NCBI RefSeq assembly: GCF_001428065.1 | Contig: NZ_LMSE01000002.1 | Location: 1,310,245-1,374,244, forward strand | DNA: 64,000 nt | Direction: 5' to 3' | DNA from: Nostocoides sp. Soil756 | GTDB lineage: Bacteria > Actinomycetota > Actinomycetes > Actinomycetales > Dermatophilaceae | Shown: piece by piece, positions 16,374-24,009 of the stretch | Numbering within the stretch: position 1 is the first letter of the stretch | How the letters are laid out: each line of letters begins with the position of its first letter | Notes under the pieces: model-generated | Database searches by the model: none | What the model saw: the letters and a program-made list of their open reading frames with translations, nothing else | Told to the model about the DNA's origin: nothing | Program-made: the position numbers and the translations under genes

Positions 16374-16775
16374 CTAGGTCCGCTCCGTCCGCGTACTGGT
16401 CACGAGGACCGTGGCGAGGTGGCCGGACGTTGCGAGCTTGGCGTCGCAGGTGACCAGCGGGATCTGGAGGGCCTCGGCGAGCGCCAGGTAGGCCGCGTCG
16501 TAGCTGGTGAACTGATGCCGCAACGTCCAGATCCGCTCCGCGAGAGGTGACGCCTCGTGCCGGCTGAGCGTGAAGGAGAAGTAGTCATCACGAGCCTGCT
16601 CTGCCATGGTCGGGGTCAGCTTCCTCCCGCGTTCCAGCCCGCGCAGGACCGAGAGCACTTCGATGTCGAGCAGGTGTGGTGCGGCGAGGTCGCCGCCGAG
16701 CAGGTCCAGGAGGTGGGAATCGACATCTGTTCCGACCAGGGCCTCGACCATGGCCGAGGCGTCGACGACGATCAT
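16374..16775 (-). CDS. vapC: VapC-family PIN-domain ribonuclease toxin
   Basis: A 133-residue PIN domain. The acidic metal-binding residues are in place: Asp5 (MIVVDASAMVEAL), Glu39 (LLDIEVLSVLRGL), Asp93 (FTSYDAAYLALAE) and Asp111 (LVTCDAKLA). VapC toxins cleave tRNA or rRNA when released from VapB. The ATG overlaps the vapB stop codon by 4 bp, the standard antitoxin-toxin arrangement. Length is normal and the pair looks functional, unlike the other toxin-antitoxin pieces in the island. Confidence 0.92.
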   Translation of the reverse strand: MIVVDASAMVEALVGTDVDSHLLDLLGGDLAAPHLLDIEVLSVLRGLERGRKLTPTMAEQARDDYFSFTLSRHEASPLAERIWTLRHQFTSYDAAYLALAEALQIPLVTCDAKLATSGHLATVLVTSTRTERT

Positions 16776-16999
16776 CGGCGTTCAGCCGCGACCGCCTCGA
16801 GGACCTCTTGTGCGGTGGGGCCGGCGGTACGGTCCCGCTGACGCAACCGGGCCGTGATCTGGTCGTTGGTCGGGCGCAAGGCGATCTTGGTCAGCTCCTT
16901 GGCGACGTACGCGGACAACGAGGTGCCCTCCTGGGCCGCGCGTTGCTTCAGGATGCGCGCCACATCGTCGGAGACATCCCGGATGTAGAGAGTGCTCAT
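16772..16999 (-). CDS. vapB: VapB-family (FitA-like ribbon-helix-helix) antitoxin
   Basis: A 75-residue protein with an N-terminal ribbon-helix-helix (MSTLYIRDVSDDVARILKQR, AAQEGTSLSAYVAKEL) for DNA binding and an acidic/basic C-terminal tail (RLRQRDRTAGPTAQEVLEAV) that would embrace VapC. It is the antitoxin and probable autorepressor of the pair. A 10-bp perfect palindrome sits 6 bases before the ATG. Confidence 0.9.
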   Translation of the reverse strand: MSTLYIRDVSDDVARILKQRAAQEGTSLSAYVAKELTKIALRPTNDQITARLRQRDRTAGPTAQEVLEAVAAERR

Positions 17000-17005
17000 G
17001 CCGTC

Positions 17006-17015
17006 ATGCTAGCAT
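17006..17015. promoter_or_regulatory. Candidate vapBC operator/promoter
   Basis: ATGCTAGCAT is a perfect palindrome just upstream of vapB. On the minus strand it contains TAGCAT, a -10-like hexamer placed so that transcription could begin at or next to the vapB ATG. Autorepression by VapB-VapC would fit the family. Confidence 0.4.
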
Positions 17016-17189
17016 TGTGCAAGCACCGCGGCCGATGGCGAACCATCCGCATGGTGCCTGCGATTGGGTGCGAACGAGGGGTAGCCCTGTCCGAACGATG
17101 CGACGCGGCCTCGAGGCCTGTCGCACCTCTGCTCCAGGTCCGGACGGTCTGGTCGAGTGCCCTCGGTGGTCGAACAGGGACACCCTCCC

Positions 17190-17648
17190 TCAGAGTCGGG
17201 GGACGAACTCGAGCCCGCGCAGGGCGTCGAGCAGCAACCCGGCCGCGCGGCGAGCCGCCACGAGGCGCACGCCCTCGCACTCGAGGTCGGCCAACACCTG
17301 GGTGACACCCTCGGGCCCGATGTCGTCGACCAACGCCACCCGCACCTCACGGTAGGACGAGCGCATCGCCTCGAGCTGGGCGTCGAGGTGGTTCACCGCC
17401 AGCCAGGCCAGGGCCACCGGATGCCGGCGCCAGGACGGGTAGAGCCGGTAGTCGGGTGGGCAGTGGTCGAGCAGCCACGCCACCGCCCGGTGCTGCCAGC
17501 CCCGCTCGCCCGGCGGCGGCACGCCCTGCGGCCACCCCGGGGGCCCGCCCGCTCCGGTGGCCCCGGCCCCCGACCGCTGCCGGACCGGGGCCGCCGGGGT
17601 GGGGGCGCGCAGGGGCGGCTCGCCGGCCGCTCCCGCATCATCGAACAT
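17190..17648 (-). CDS. Uncharacterised protein with a LexA box over its start; integration target
   Basis: A 152-residue protein, not recognised. The first about 50 residues are Gly/Pro/Ala-rich and probably disordered. The rest is a compact alpha/beta region (RAVAWLLDHCPPDYRLYPSW, RRHPVALAWLAVNHLDAQLE, EVRVALVDDIGPEGVTQVLA), ending LLLDALRGLEFVPRL. No signal peptide. The ATG at 17648 lies inside the LexA box (17641-17656), so either the mRNA is leaderless or the real start is further in. Its 3' end is duplicated at 12551-12642. SOS induction is a strong inference from the operator; molecular function is unknown. Confidence 0.7.
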   Translation of the reverse strand: MFDDAGAAGEPPLRAPTPAAPVRQRSGAGATGAGGPPGWPQGVPPPGERGWQHRAVAWLLDHCPPDYRLYPSWRRHPVALAWLAVNHLDAQLEAMRSSYREVRVALVDDIGPEGVTQVLADLECEGVRLVAARRAAGLLLDALRGLEFVPRL

Positions 17649-17660
17649 GTGTTCGATGAT
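17637..17660. promoter_or_regulatory. LexA-binding SOS box
   Basis: TCGAAC-ATGT-GTTCGA (17641-17656) matches the actinobacterial/Gram-positive LexA consensus, and the symmetry extends to 11-base arms (17637-17647 and 17650-17660). It overlaps the ATG of the gene at 17190-17648, where LexA would block initiation. Confidence 0.88.
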
Positions 17661-17825
17661 AGGCCCTCGGCGGGGATGCCGTCAGCCGTGCAGCGATCAC
17701 GCGAGGACGGCCGGACCCCCTTCGCCCGACGCCGTTCCACCTACTGGACCGCCGCGACTGAAATAACCGTGCGTTATACATTGCATGACGCAACGTAACT
17801 CTTTCCGAGCCCTGAGGAACCCCCG

Positions 17826-19532
17826 ATGACGATGACCGACTCCACGACGCGAGCCCTGCGGCCCCCGCGCGCCGGCCGGTCCAACGGTCAGTGGGCCGTC
17901 GACGGCACCGCCCCCCTCAACGCCAACGAGGAGTGGAAGCAGGAGGAGGGCGGCCTCTCCGTCCGCGCCCGCATCGAGCAGGTGTACTCCAAGGAAGGTT
18001 TCGGATCCATCCCGCCCCAGGACCTCAGCGGCCGGTTCCGCTGGTGGGGCCTGTACACCCAGCGCCGGCCCGGCATCGACGGCGGCCGCACCGCCCAGCT
18101 CGACGACACCGAGCTCGCCGACGAGTACTTCATGCTGCGGGCGCGCATCGACGGGGGTGCCCTGACCCTGGAGCAGCTGCGCGTCCTGGCGCAGATCTCC
18201 ACCGAGTTCGCGCGCGGCACCGCCGACATCAGCGACCGCCAGAACCTGCAGTACCACTGGATCCGCATCGAGGACGTGCCCGAGATCTGGCGTCGCCTGG
18301 AGGCCGTCGGCCTCCAGACCACCGAGGCCTGCGGCGACACCCCGCGGGTGGTCATGGGCAGCCCGCTCGCCGGCATCGCCGCCGACGAGATCGTCGACCC
18401 CACCCCCGTCGTCGACGAGATCGTCGAGCGGTTCATCGGTGACCCCGAGCTGGCGAACCTCCCCCGCAAGTTCAAGACGGCCGTCACCGGCCACCCCAGC
18501 CTCGACGTCGTGCACGAGATCAACGACGTCTCCCTGGTCGGTGTCGTGCACCCGACGCTCGGGCCCGGCTACGACCTGTGGGTCGGCGGTGGTCTCTCGA
18601 CCGCCCCGCGCCTCGCCGAGCGGCTGGGCACCTTCGTCCCCGAGGAGCACGCGGCCGAGGTCTGGCACGGGGTCGTGCGCATCTTCCGCGACTACGGCTA
18701 CCGGCGGCTGCGCGCCAAGGCCCGCCTGAAGTTCCTCCTCGCCGAGTGGGGCCCGGCCGAGTTCCGGCGGGTGCTCGAGGAGGAGTACCTGGGCTTCGCC
18801 CTGCCCGACGGACCGGCCCCGGCCCGCGCCACCACCCCGGGCGACCACGTCGGCGTGCACCTCCAGAAGGACGGCAACCACTACGTCGGCGCCGCACCGA
18901 CCGTGGGGCGCGTCAGCGGTGAGCTGCTCGCCGGCCTGGCCGACCTGATGGAGACCGCGGGCAGTGGTCGCGTGCGCTTCACACCGCATCAGAAGCTGGT
19001 CGTTCTCGACGTCGCGCCCGACCGGCTCGACGCGCTGGTCAGCGGCCTCGAGACCCTGGGGCTCTCCGTCTCCCCCAGCCCGTTCCGGCGCAACACCATC
19101 GCCTGCACCGGGATCGAGTTCTGCAAGCTCGCCATCGTCGAGACCAAGGCGGCCGCGGCCACCGCCATCACCGAGCTCGAGCAGCGGCTCGCCGACGTCA
19201 CACCGGCGCTGGACACCCCGATCAGCCTGCACGTCAACGGCTGCCCCAACTCGTGCGCCCGCGTCCAGGTCGCCGACATCGGGCTCAAGGGCCAGCTGCT
19301 CACCGTCGACGGCGAGCAGGTGCCCGGCTTCCAGGTCCACCTCGGCGGCGGCCTCGCCTCCCCCGAGCGCGACGAGGCCGGCCTCGGGCGCACCGTGCGC
19401 GGGCTCAAGGTCACCGCCGACGAGCTGCCCGACCTCGTCGAACGCCTCGTGCGCCGCTTCCTCGACCAGCGTGAGGGCGGCGAGAGCTTCTCGGCCTGGG
19501 CCCACCGTGCCGACGAGGACGAGCTGCGATGA
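17826..19532 (+). CDS. sir: Ferredoxin-dependent assimilatory sulfite reductase (nitrite/sulfite reductase family)
   Basis: A 568-residue siroheme / 4Fe-4S enzyme. Two ferrodoxin-like half domains are present (VRARIEQVYSKEGFG and HVGVHLQKDGNHYVGAAPTV), and the cluster cysteines are CTGIEFCKLAIVET and NGCPNSCARVQ. Substrate-binding Arg/Lys appear in SDRQNLQYHWIR and FKTAVTGHP. The family includes nitrite reductases; the immediately following cysH (4-bp ATGA overlap) points to sulfite as substrate. ATG 17826 and ATG 17832 are both possible starts, with AGGA just before. It supplies sulfide for the cysM product. Confidence 0.9.
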   Translation: MTMTDSTTRALRPPRAGRSNGQWAVDGTAPLNANEEWKQEEGGLSVRARIEQVYSKEGFGSIPPQDLSGRFRWWGLYTQRRPGIDGGRTAQLDDTELADEYFMLRARIDGGALTLEQLRVLAQISTEFARGTADISDRQNLQYHWIRIEDVPEIWRRLEAVGLQTTEACGDTPRVVMGSPLAGIAADEIVDPTPVVDEIVERFIGDPELANLPRKFKTAVTGHPSLDVVHEINDVSLVGVVHPTLGPGYDLWVGGGLSTAPRLAERLGTFVPEEHAAEVWHGVVRIFRDYGYRRLRAKARLKFLLAEWGPAEFRRVLEEEYLGFALPDGPAPARATTPGDHVGVHLQKDGNHYVGAAPTVGRVSGELLAGLADLMETAGSGRVRFTPHQKLVVLDVAPDRLDALVSGLETLGLSVSPSPFRRNTIACTGIEFCKLAIVETKAAAATAITELEQRLADVTPALDTPISLHVNGCPNSCARVQVADIGLKGQLLTVDGEQVPGFQVHLGGGLASPERDEAGLGRTVRGLKVTADELPDLVERLVRRFLDQREGGESFSAWAHRADEDELR

Positions 19533-20245
19533 CCGCCGTCGCCACCCGCACCCGCCGGTCCACCGAGCAGCTGCGCGCGCTCGCCCACGACGGGCAGCGC
19601 CTCGTCGGCGAGGCCTCCGCCGACGAGGTCGTCGCCTGGGCCGCCCGCACCTTCCCCGGCACCCTGGCCGTCGCCAGCAGCATGGAGACCGGGGTGCTGC
19701 CCCACCTGGTCTCGCAGCACGCGCCCGGTATCGACGTGCTCTTCCTCGACACTGGGTACCACTTCGCCGAGACCCTGGGCGCCCGCGACGAGGTCGACCT
19801 CACCCTCGACGTCACGGTGGTCGACGTGCGCGCCCGCCTCACCGTCGCCGAGCAGGACGCCCGCTTCGGCCCGCGCCTGCACGACCGCGACCCCGCCGCC
19901 TGCTGCCGGATGCGCAAGGTCGAGCCGCTGCGCGAGGCCCTCGCCGGCTACGAGTGCTGGATGTCCGGCGTCCGCCGTGACGAGTCCGCCGCCCGGGCCG
20001 ACACCCCGCTGGTGACCTTCGACGAGACCAACGGCATCGTCAAGGTCAACCCGCTGGCGGCCTGGACCCATGACCGGATGCTGGGCTACGGCCTGATGCA
20101 CCGCGTCCCGGTGAACCTGCTGCTCTCCGACGAGTACCCCTCGATCGGGTGCGCCCCGTGCACCGCGCGCGTCGAGCCGGGCGCCGACCCGCGCTCGGGG
20201 CGCTGGGCCGGCCTCGACAAGACGGAGTGCGGCATCCACCAGTGA
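19529..20245 (+). CDS. cysH: Adenylyl-sulfate (APS/PAPS) reductase
   Basis: A 238-residue thioredoxin-dependent reductase of the PAPS-reductase family, reducing APS (or PAPS) to sulfite. The 4Fe-4S cysteine pairs CCRMRKVEPL and GCAPCTARVEPG mark the APS-type enzyme, and the C-terminal ECGIH carries the catalytic cysteine. SSMETGVLPHLVS and FLDTGYHFAETL are the nucleotide-binding segments. Its start codon overlaps the sulfite reductase stop, so the two are translationally coupled. ATP sulfurylase genes are not seen after it; a terminator follows. Confidence 0.93.
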   Translation: MTAVATRTRRSTEQLRALAHDGQRLVGEASADEVVAWAARTFPGTLAVASSMETGVLPHLVSQHAPGIDVLFLDTGYHFAETLGARDEVDLTLDVTVVDVRARLTVAEQDARFGPRLHDRDPAACCRMRKVEPLREALAGYECWMSGVRRDESAARADTPLVTFDETNGIVKVNPLAAWTHDRMLGYGLMHRVPVNLLLSDEYPSIGCAPCTARVEPGADPRSGRWAGLDKTECGIHQ

Positions 20246-20290
20246 CCGGGCGGGGCCACCGGTCTCCCGGGGTCCTGCGAGGGGAACAGC

Positions 20291-20323
20291 ACGCCGCCCC
20301 GGACCGATGGTCCGGGGCGGCGT
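20291..20323. terminator. Bidirectional terminator hairpin between cysH and acnA
   Basis: A perfect 15-bp stem (20291-20305 with 20309-20323) and a 3-base loop GAT lies between the converging genes, 46 bp after the cysH stop and 25 bp from the acnA stop. There is no long U-tract, as is common in high-GC actinobacteria. Confidence 0.85.
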
Positions 20324-20348
20324 CTCGTGGTGGTGCGCGGTGCGGGCG

Positions 20349-23138
20349 TCAGCGCACGAGGCTGCGCAGCACGTACTGCAGGATGCCGCCGTTGCGGTAG
20401 TAGTCGGCCTCGCCGGGGGTGTCGATGCGCACCACGGCGTCGAACTCGACCGGGTCGGCACCCTCGCGGGTCGCGGTGACGTGCACCGTGGCCGGGCTCG
20501 GCCCGTCGTTGAGCGCGGTCAGGCCCGAGATCGAGAACGTCTCGGTGCCGTCGAGCCCGAGCGAGTCGGCGGTCTCACCGGCCGGGTACTGCAGCGGGGC
20601 CACGCCCATCCCGATGAGGTTGGAGCGGTGGATGCGCTCGTAGGACTCGGCGATGACGGCCTTGACCCCCAGCAGGGCGGTGCCCTTGGCGGCCCAGTCG
20701 CGTGAGGAGCCCGAGCCGTACTCCTTGCCCGCGAGGATGACCAGCGGGACGCCGGCCTCCTGGTAGGCGGCGGAGGCGTCGAAGATGGTCGTCTGCTCGC
20801 CGCCCGCGAGGAAGTTGCGGGTGAAGCCGCCCTCGACGTCGTCGAGCAGCAGGTTCCGCAGCCGGATGTTGGCGAAGGTGCCGCGGATCATCACCTCGTG
20901 GTTGCCGCGGCGCGAGCCGTAGGAGTTGAAGTTCTTGCGCTCGACACCGTGCTCGGCCAGGTAGTGACCGGCCGGGCTGTCGGCCTTGATCGAGCCGGCC
21001 GGGCTGATGTGGTCGGTCGTGACCGAGTCGCCCAGCTTCGCGAGGACCCGGGCGCCGTCGATGTCGGCCACCGGCGTGGTGTCCATCGACATGCCGTCGA
21101 AGTACGGGGGCTTGCGCACGTACGTGGAGTCGGCGTCCCAGTCGAAGGTCTTGCCCTCGGGCGTCGGCAGTGACCGCCAGCGCTCGTCGCCGGCGAAGAC
21201 GTCGGCGTAGTCCTCGGTGAACATCTCCTGGCTGATGCTCGCCGCGATGGTCCGCTCGACGTCGGCCGGCGCCGGCCACAGGTCCTTGAGGAACACGTCG
21301 TTGCCGTCGTGGTCCTGGCCCAGGGGCTCGGTGTCGAAGTCGAAGTCCATCGTCCCCGCGAGGGCGTAGGCGATGACCAGCGGCGGGGAGGCCAGGTAGT
21401 TCATCTTCACGTCGGGGTTGATCCGGCCCTCGAAGTTGCGGTTGCCCGAGAGGACCGAGACCACGGCGAGGTCGTTGTCGTTGATGGCCTTGCTGATCTC
21501 GTCGCTGAGCGGGCCCGAGTTGCCGATGCACGTGGTGCAGCCGTAGCCGACGAGGTAGAACCCGAGCTTCTCGAGGTAGGGCCACATGCCGGCCTTCTCG
21601 TAGTAGCCGGTGACGACCTTGGAGCCCGGCGCCATCGAGGTCTTGACCCACGGGGCGACGGTCAGGCCGCGCTCGACCGCGTTCTTGGCGAGCATGGCCG
21701 CGGCCATCATCACCGACGGGTTCGAGGTGTTGGTGCACGAGGTGATCGAGGCGATCGACACGATGCCGTGGTCGATCTCGAACGAGGCGCCCTCGGGGGT
21801 GGTGACGGTGACCTTCTTCGAGGGCCGGCCCGCGCCGTCGCCCTCGTCGGCGGGCCGGGACCCACCGTTGCTGCCGTCGCTGGTGCCCTGCGGCGTGGGG
21901 TCGCTGGCCGGGAAGCTGCTGGCGGCGCCGGCATCGCCCTCGTCGTGTGAGACGTAGGTGGGCAGCACCTTGCGGAACGCGGCCTTGGCGTCGGCCAGGA
22001 CGATACGGTCCTGCGGGCGCTTCGGGCCGGCGATGGAGGGGACCACGGTCGACAGGTCGAGCTCGAGGTACTCGCTGTAGCGCGCCTCGGGCTGGTCGGG
22101 GCCGGCCTGCAGCCACATCCCCTGCTCCTTGGCGTAGGCCTCGACCAGCGCGACCGACTCGGCCGAGCGCCCGGTGAGCCGCAGGTACTCGAGGGTGACG
22201 TCGTCGATCGGGAAGATCGCACAGGTGGAGCCGAACTCGGGGCTCATGTTGCCGATGGTGGCGCGGTTGGCCAGCGGCACGGCCGAGACACCGTCGCCGT
22301 AGAACTCGACGAACTTGCCGACGACGCCGTGCTTGCGCAGCATCTCGGTGATCGTCAGGACGACGTCGGTGGCGGTGGCGCCGGCCGGGATGGCGCCGGA
22401 GAGCTTGAAGCCGACGACGCGCGGGATGAGCATCGACACCGGCTGGCCCAGCATGGCCGCCTCGGCCTCGATGCCACCGACCCCCCAGCCGAGCACGCCG
22501 AGGCCGTTGACCATCGTGGTGTGGCTGTCGGTACCGACGCAGGTGTCGGGGTAGGCCACGCCGTCGCGGACCATCACGGTGCGGGCCAGGTGCTCGATGT
22601 TGACCTGGTGCACGATGCCGGTGCCCGGGGGGACGACCTTGAAGTCGTCGAAGGCGGTCTGGCCCCAGCGCAGGAACTTGTAGCGCTCCTCGTTGCGCTC
22701 GTACTCGATGGCGACGTTGCGCTCGAAGGCGTCGGCGCGGCCGAAGACGTCGATGATCACCGAGTGGTCGATGACCAGCTCGGCCGGGGCGAGCGGGTTG
22801 ATCTTGGTCGGGTCGCCCCCGAGGTCGGCGACGGCCTCGCGCATGGTGGCGAGGTCGACGACGCACGGGACGCCGGTGAAGTCCTGCATGATCACCCGCG
22901 CCGGGGTGAACTGGATCTCGGTGTCGGGCTGGGCGTCGGCGTCCCAGGAGGCGACCGCGCGGATGTGGTCGGCGGTGATGTTGGCGCCGTCCTCGGTCCG
23001 CAGCAGGTTCTCGAGCAGGACCTTCAGGCTGTACGGGAGGGTCTCACTGCCCTCGACCGCCGACAGCCGGTAGATCTCGTAGGACTGCTCCCCCACCTCG
23101 AGCGTGCCGTGGGCGTCGAAACTGTTCGTGCTGGCCAC
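20349..23138 (-). CDS. acnA: Aconitate hydratase A
   Basis: A 929-residue aconitase of the AcnA/IRP type; it interconverts citrate and isocitrate in the TCA cycle. The 4Fe-4S cysteines are in [15 protein letters not shown] and [13 protein letters not shown]. The substrate loops [15 protein letters not shown] and [13 protein letters not shown] are intact. A low-complexity insert ([20 protein letters not shown]) around residue 415 is typical of actinobacterial AcnA. The GTG start is preceded by GAAGGGAG 5 bases away. Regulation is suggested by the perfect palindrome 47 bp upstream. Confidence 0.96.
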   Translation of the reverse strand: MASTNSFDAHGTLEVGEQSYEIYRLSAVEGSETLPYSLKVLLENLLRTEDGANITADHIRAVASWDADAQPDTEIQFTPARVIMQDFTGVPCVVDLATMREAVADLGGDPTKINPLAPAELVIDHSVIIDVFGRADAFERNVAIEYERNEERYKFLRWGQTAFDDFKVVPPGTGIVHQVNIEHLARTVMVRDGVAYPDTCVGTDSHTTMVNGLGVLGWGVGGIEAEAAMLGQPVSMLIPRVVGFKLSGAIPAGATATDVVLTITEMLRKHGVVGKFVEFYGDGVSAVPLANRATIGNMSPEFGSTCAIFPIDDVTLEYLRLTGRSAESVALVEAYAKEQGMWLQAGPDQPEARYSEYLELDLSTVVPSIAGPKRPQDRIVLADAKAAFRKVLPTYVSHDEGDAGAASSFPASDPTPQGTSDGSNGGSRPADEGDGAGRPSKKVTVTTPEGASFEIDHGIVSIASITSCTNTSNPSVMMAAAMLAKNAVERGLTVAPWVKTSMAPGSKVVTGYYEKAGMWPYLEKLGFYLVGYGCTTCIGNSGPLSDEISKAINDNDLAVVSVLSGNRNFEGRINPDVKMNYLASPPLVIAYALAGTMDFDFDTEPLGQDHDGNDVFLKDLWPAPADVERTIAASISQEMFTEDYADVFAGDERWRSLPTPEGKTFDWDADSTYVRKPPYFDGMSMDTTPVADIDGARVLAKLGDSVTTDHISPAGSIKADSPAGHYLAEHGVERKNFNSYGSRRGNHEVMIRGTFANIRLRNLLLDDVEGGFTRNFLAGGEQTTIFDASAAYQEAGVPLVILAGKEYGSGSSRDWAAKGTALLGVKAVIAESYERIHRSNLIGMGVAPLQYPAGETADSLGLDGTETFSISGLTALNDGPSPATVHVTATREGADPVEFDAVVRIDTPGEADYYRNGGILQYVLRSLVR

Positions 23139-23184
23139 CGGGTCTCCCTTCCGAGTCGTGCGTCGTCGCGACGGACCCGTGATT

Positions 23185-23202
23185 TATCTTGACGTCAAGA
23201 TA
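23185..23202. promoter_or_regulatory. Perfect 18-bp palindrome in the acnA promoter region (candidate operator)
   Basis: TATCTTGACGTCAAGATA is fully symmetric and AT-rich against its surroundings, 47 bp upstream of the acnA start and about 140 bp upstream of the divergent response-regulator gene. It looks like a repressor-dimer site. I cannot name the regulator; it does not match the IdeR or GlxR consensus. Confidence 0.7.
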
Positions 23203-23340
23203 TCTAACCACACGGGCCGGACGACGTCGAGCCTATGCCCGCTCCCGGCGCGCCGGGAGGGTCGCCCCTCGGTCTTCTTGCGCGCGCACACGGCGGGCCG
23301 AGAGGATGGCCCGGCACACGGCGAACCGGGAGGGCTGGGA

Positions 23341-24009
23341 GTGGACGAGATCCGCGTGTTCCTGGTCGACGACCACCGCGTCGTGCGGACCGGGCTGGCC
23401 GCCTACCTGGGGCTCGAGCCCGGCATGCGCGTCGTGGGCCAGGCGCCGGACGGCCGGGCGGCCCTGGACGGGATCGCCGTCCTGGACCGGGCCGGAGAGC
23501 GGCCCGACGTCATCCTGATGGACCTGAAGATGCCGCGGATGGACGGGATCGCGACGACGACCGAGGTGAAGCGGCGGTGGCCGGAGACCGAGGTGGTCGC
23601 GGTGACGAGCTTCGTCGAGGAGGAGCAGATCCGCGCGGCGCTGGCGGCCGGCGCGGCGGGCTACCTGCTCAAGGATGCCGATGCCCCGGACGTGACGGCG
23701 GCGATCCGGGCCGCCGTCGCCGGCGAGGTGCACCTGGATCCGGTCGCCGCCCGCGCCCTCACGGCGTCGCTGCGCGCACCCCGGCAGGACCAGGCGTCAC
23801 TGACCCCCCGCGAACGCGAGGTCGTCGTGGCGATCGCCACCGGCGCGACCAACCGCCAGATCGCCCGGGACCTGGGCGTGAGCGAGCGGACCGCGCGCAC
23901 CCACGTGTCCAACATCCTCGCCAAGCTCGGCCTGACCAGCCGGACCCAGGCCGCCATGTGGGCGGTCCGTGAGGGGCTCGTCAGCGCCACCGAGCGACCG
24001 TCGCGATGA
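23341..24009 (+). CDS. NarL/LuxR-family response regulator
   Basis: A 222-residue two-domain regulator. Receiver: IRVFLVDDHRVVRTGLAAYL, phosphoacceptor Asp61 in VILMDLKMPRMDG, and Lys111 in GYLLKDAD. C-terminal LuxR-type HTH from about 150: LTPREREVVVAIATGATNRQ then IARDLGVSERTARTHVSNIL. The GTG at 23341 is chosen because GGGAGGG precedes it by about 6 bases and the receiver begins immediately; the frame is open further upstream. It overlaps the kinase gene by 4 bp and probably controls the downstream run of genes, itself included. Confidence 0.92.
   Translation: MDEIRVFLVDDHRVVRTGLAAYLGLEPGMRVVGQAPDGRAALDGIAVLDRAGERPDVILMDLKMPRMDGIATTTEVKRRWPETEVVAVTSFVEEEQIRAALAAGAAGYLLKDADAPDVTAAIRAAVAGEVHLDPVAARALTASLRAPRQDQASLTPREREVVVAIATGATNRQIARDLGVSERTARTHVSNILAKLGLTSRTQAAMWAVREGLVSATERPSR

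Larger units (their letters stand above)
12551..17280. mobile_element. Putative genomic island bounded by 3'-end duplications; toxin-antitoxin remnants
   Basis: The stretch lies between two direct copies of a gene's 3' end. It contains genes absent from the conserved chromosomal blocks on either side: an unknown protein, a broken antitoxin, MNT/HEPN pieces, a beta-lactamase-fold hydrolase and VapBC. Codon use is visibly less GC-extreme and coding density is low, with several decayed genes. No integrase, transposase or relaxase is visible, so it would be a remnant or an element mobilised in trans. Boundaries follow the repeats; the exact crossover point would be inside the 69 identical bases. 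Confidence 0.5.

Noticed and set aside
17757..17800. Promoter and inverted repeat (TATACA; TTGC-N5-GCAA) upstream of sulfite reductase
   Set aside because: A TATACA hexamer at 17775-17780 is plausible as a -10, but no -35 at the right distance and only a 4-base inverted repeat; not strong enough to list.
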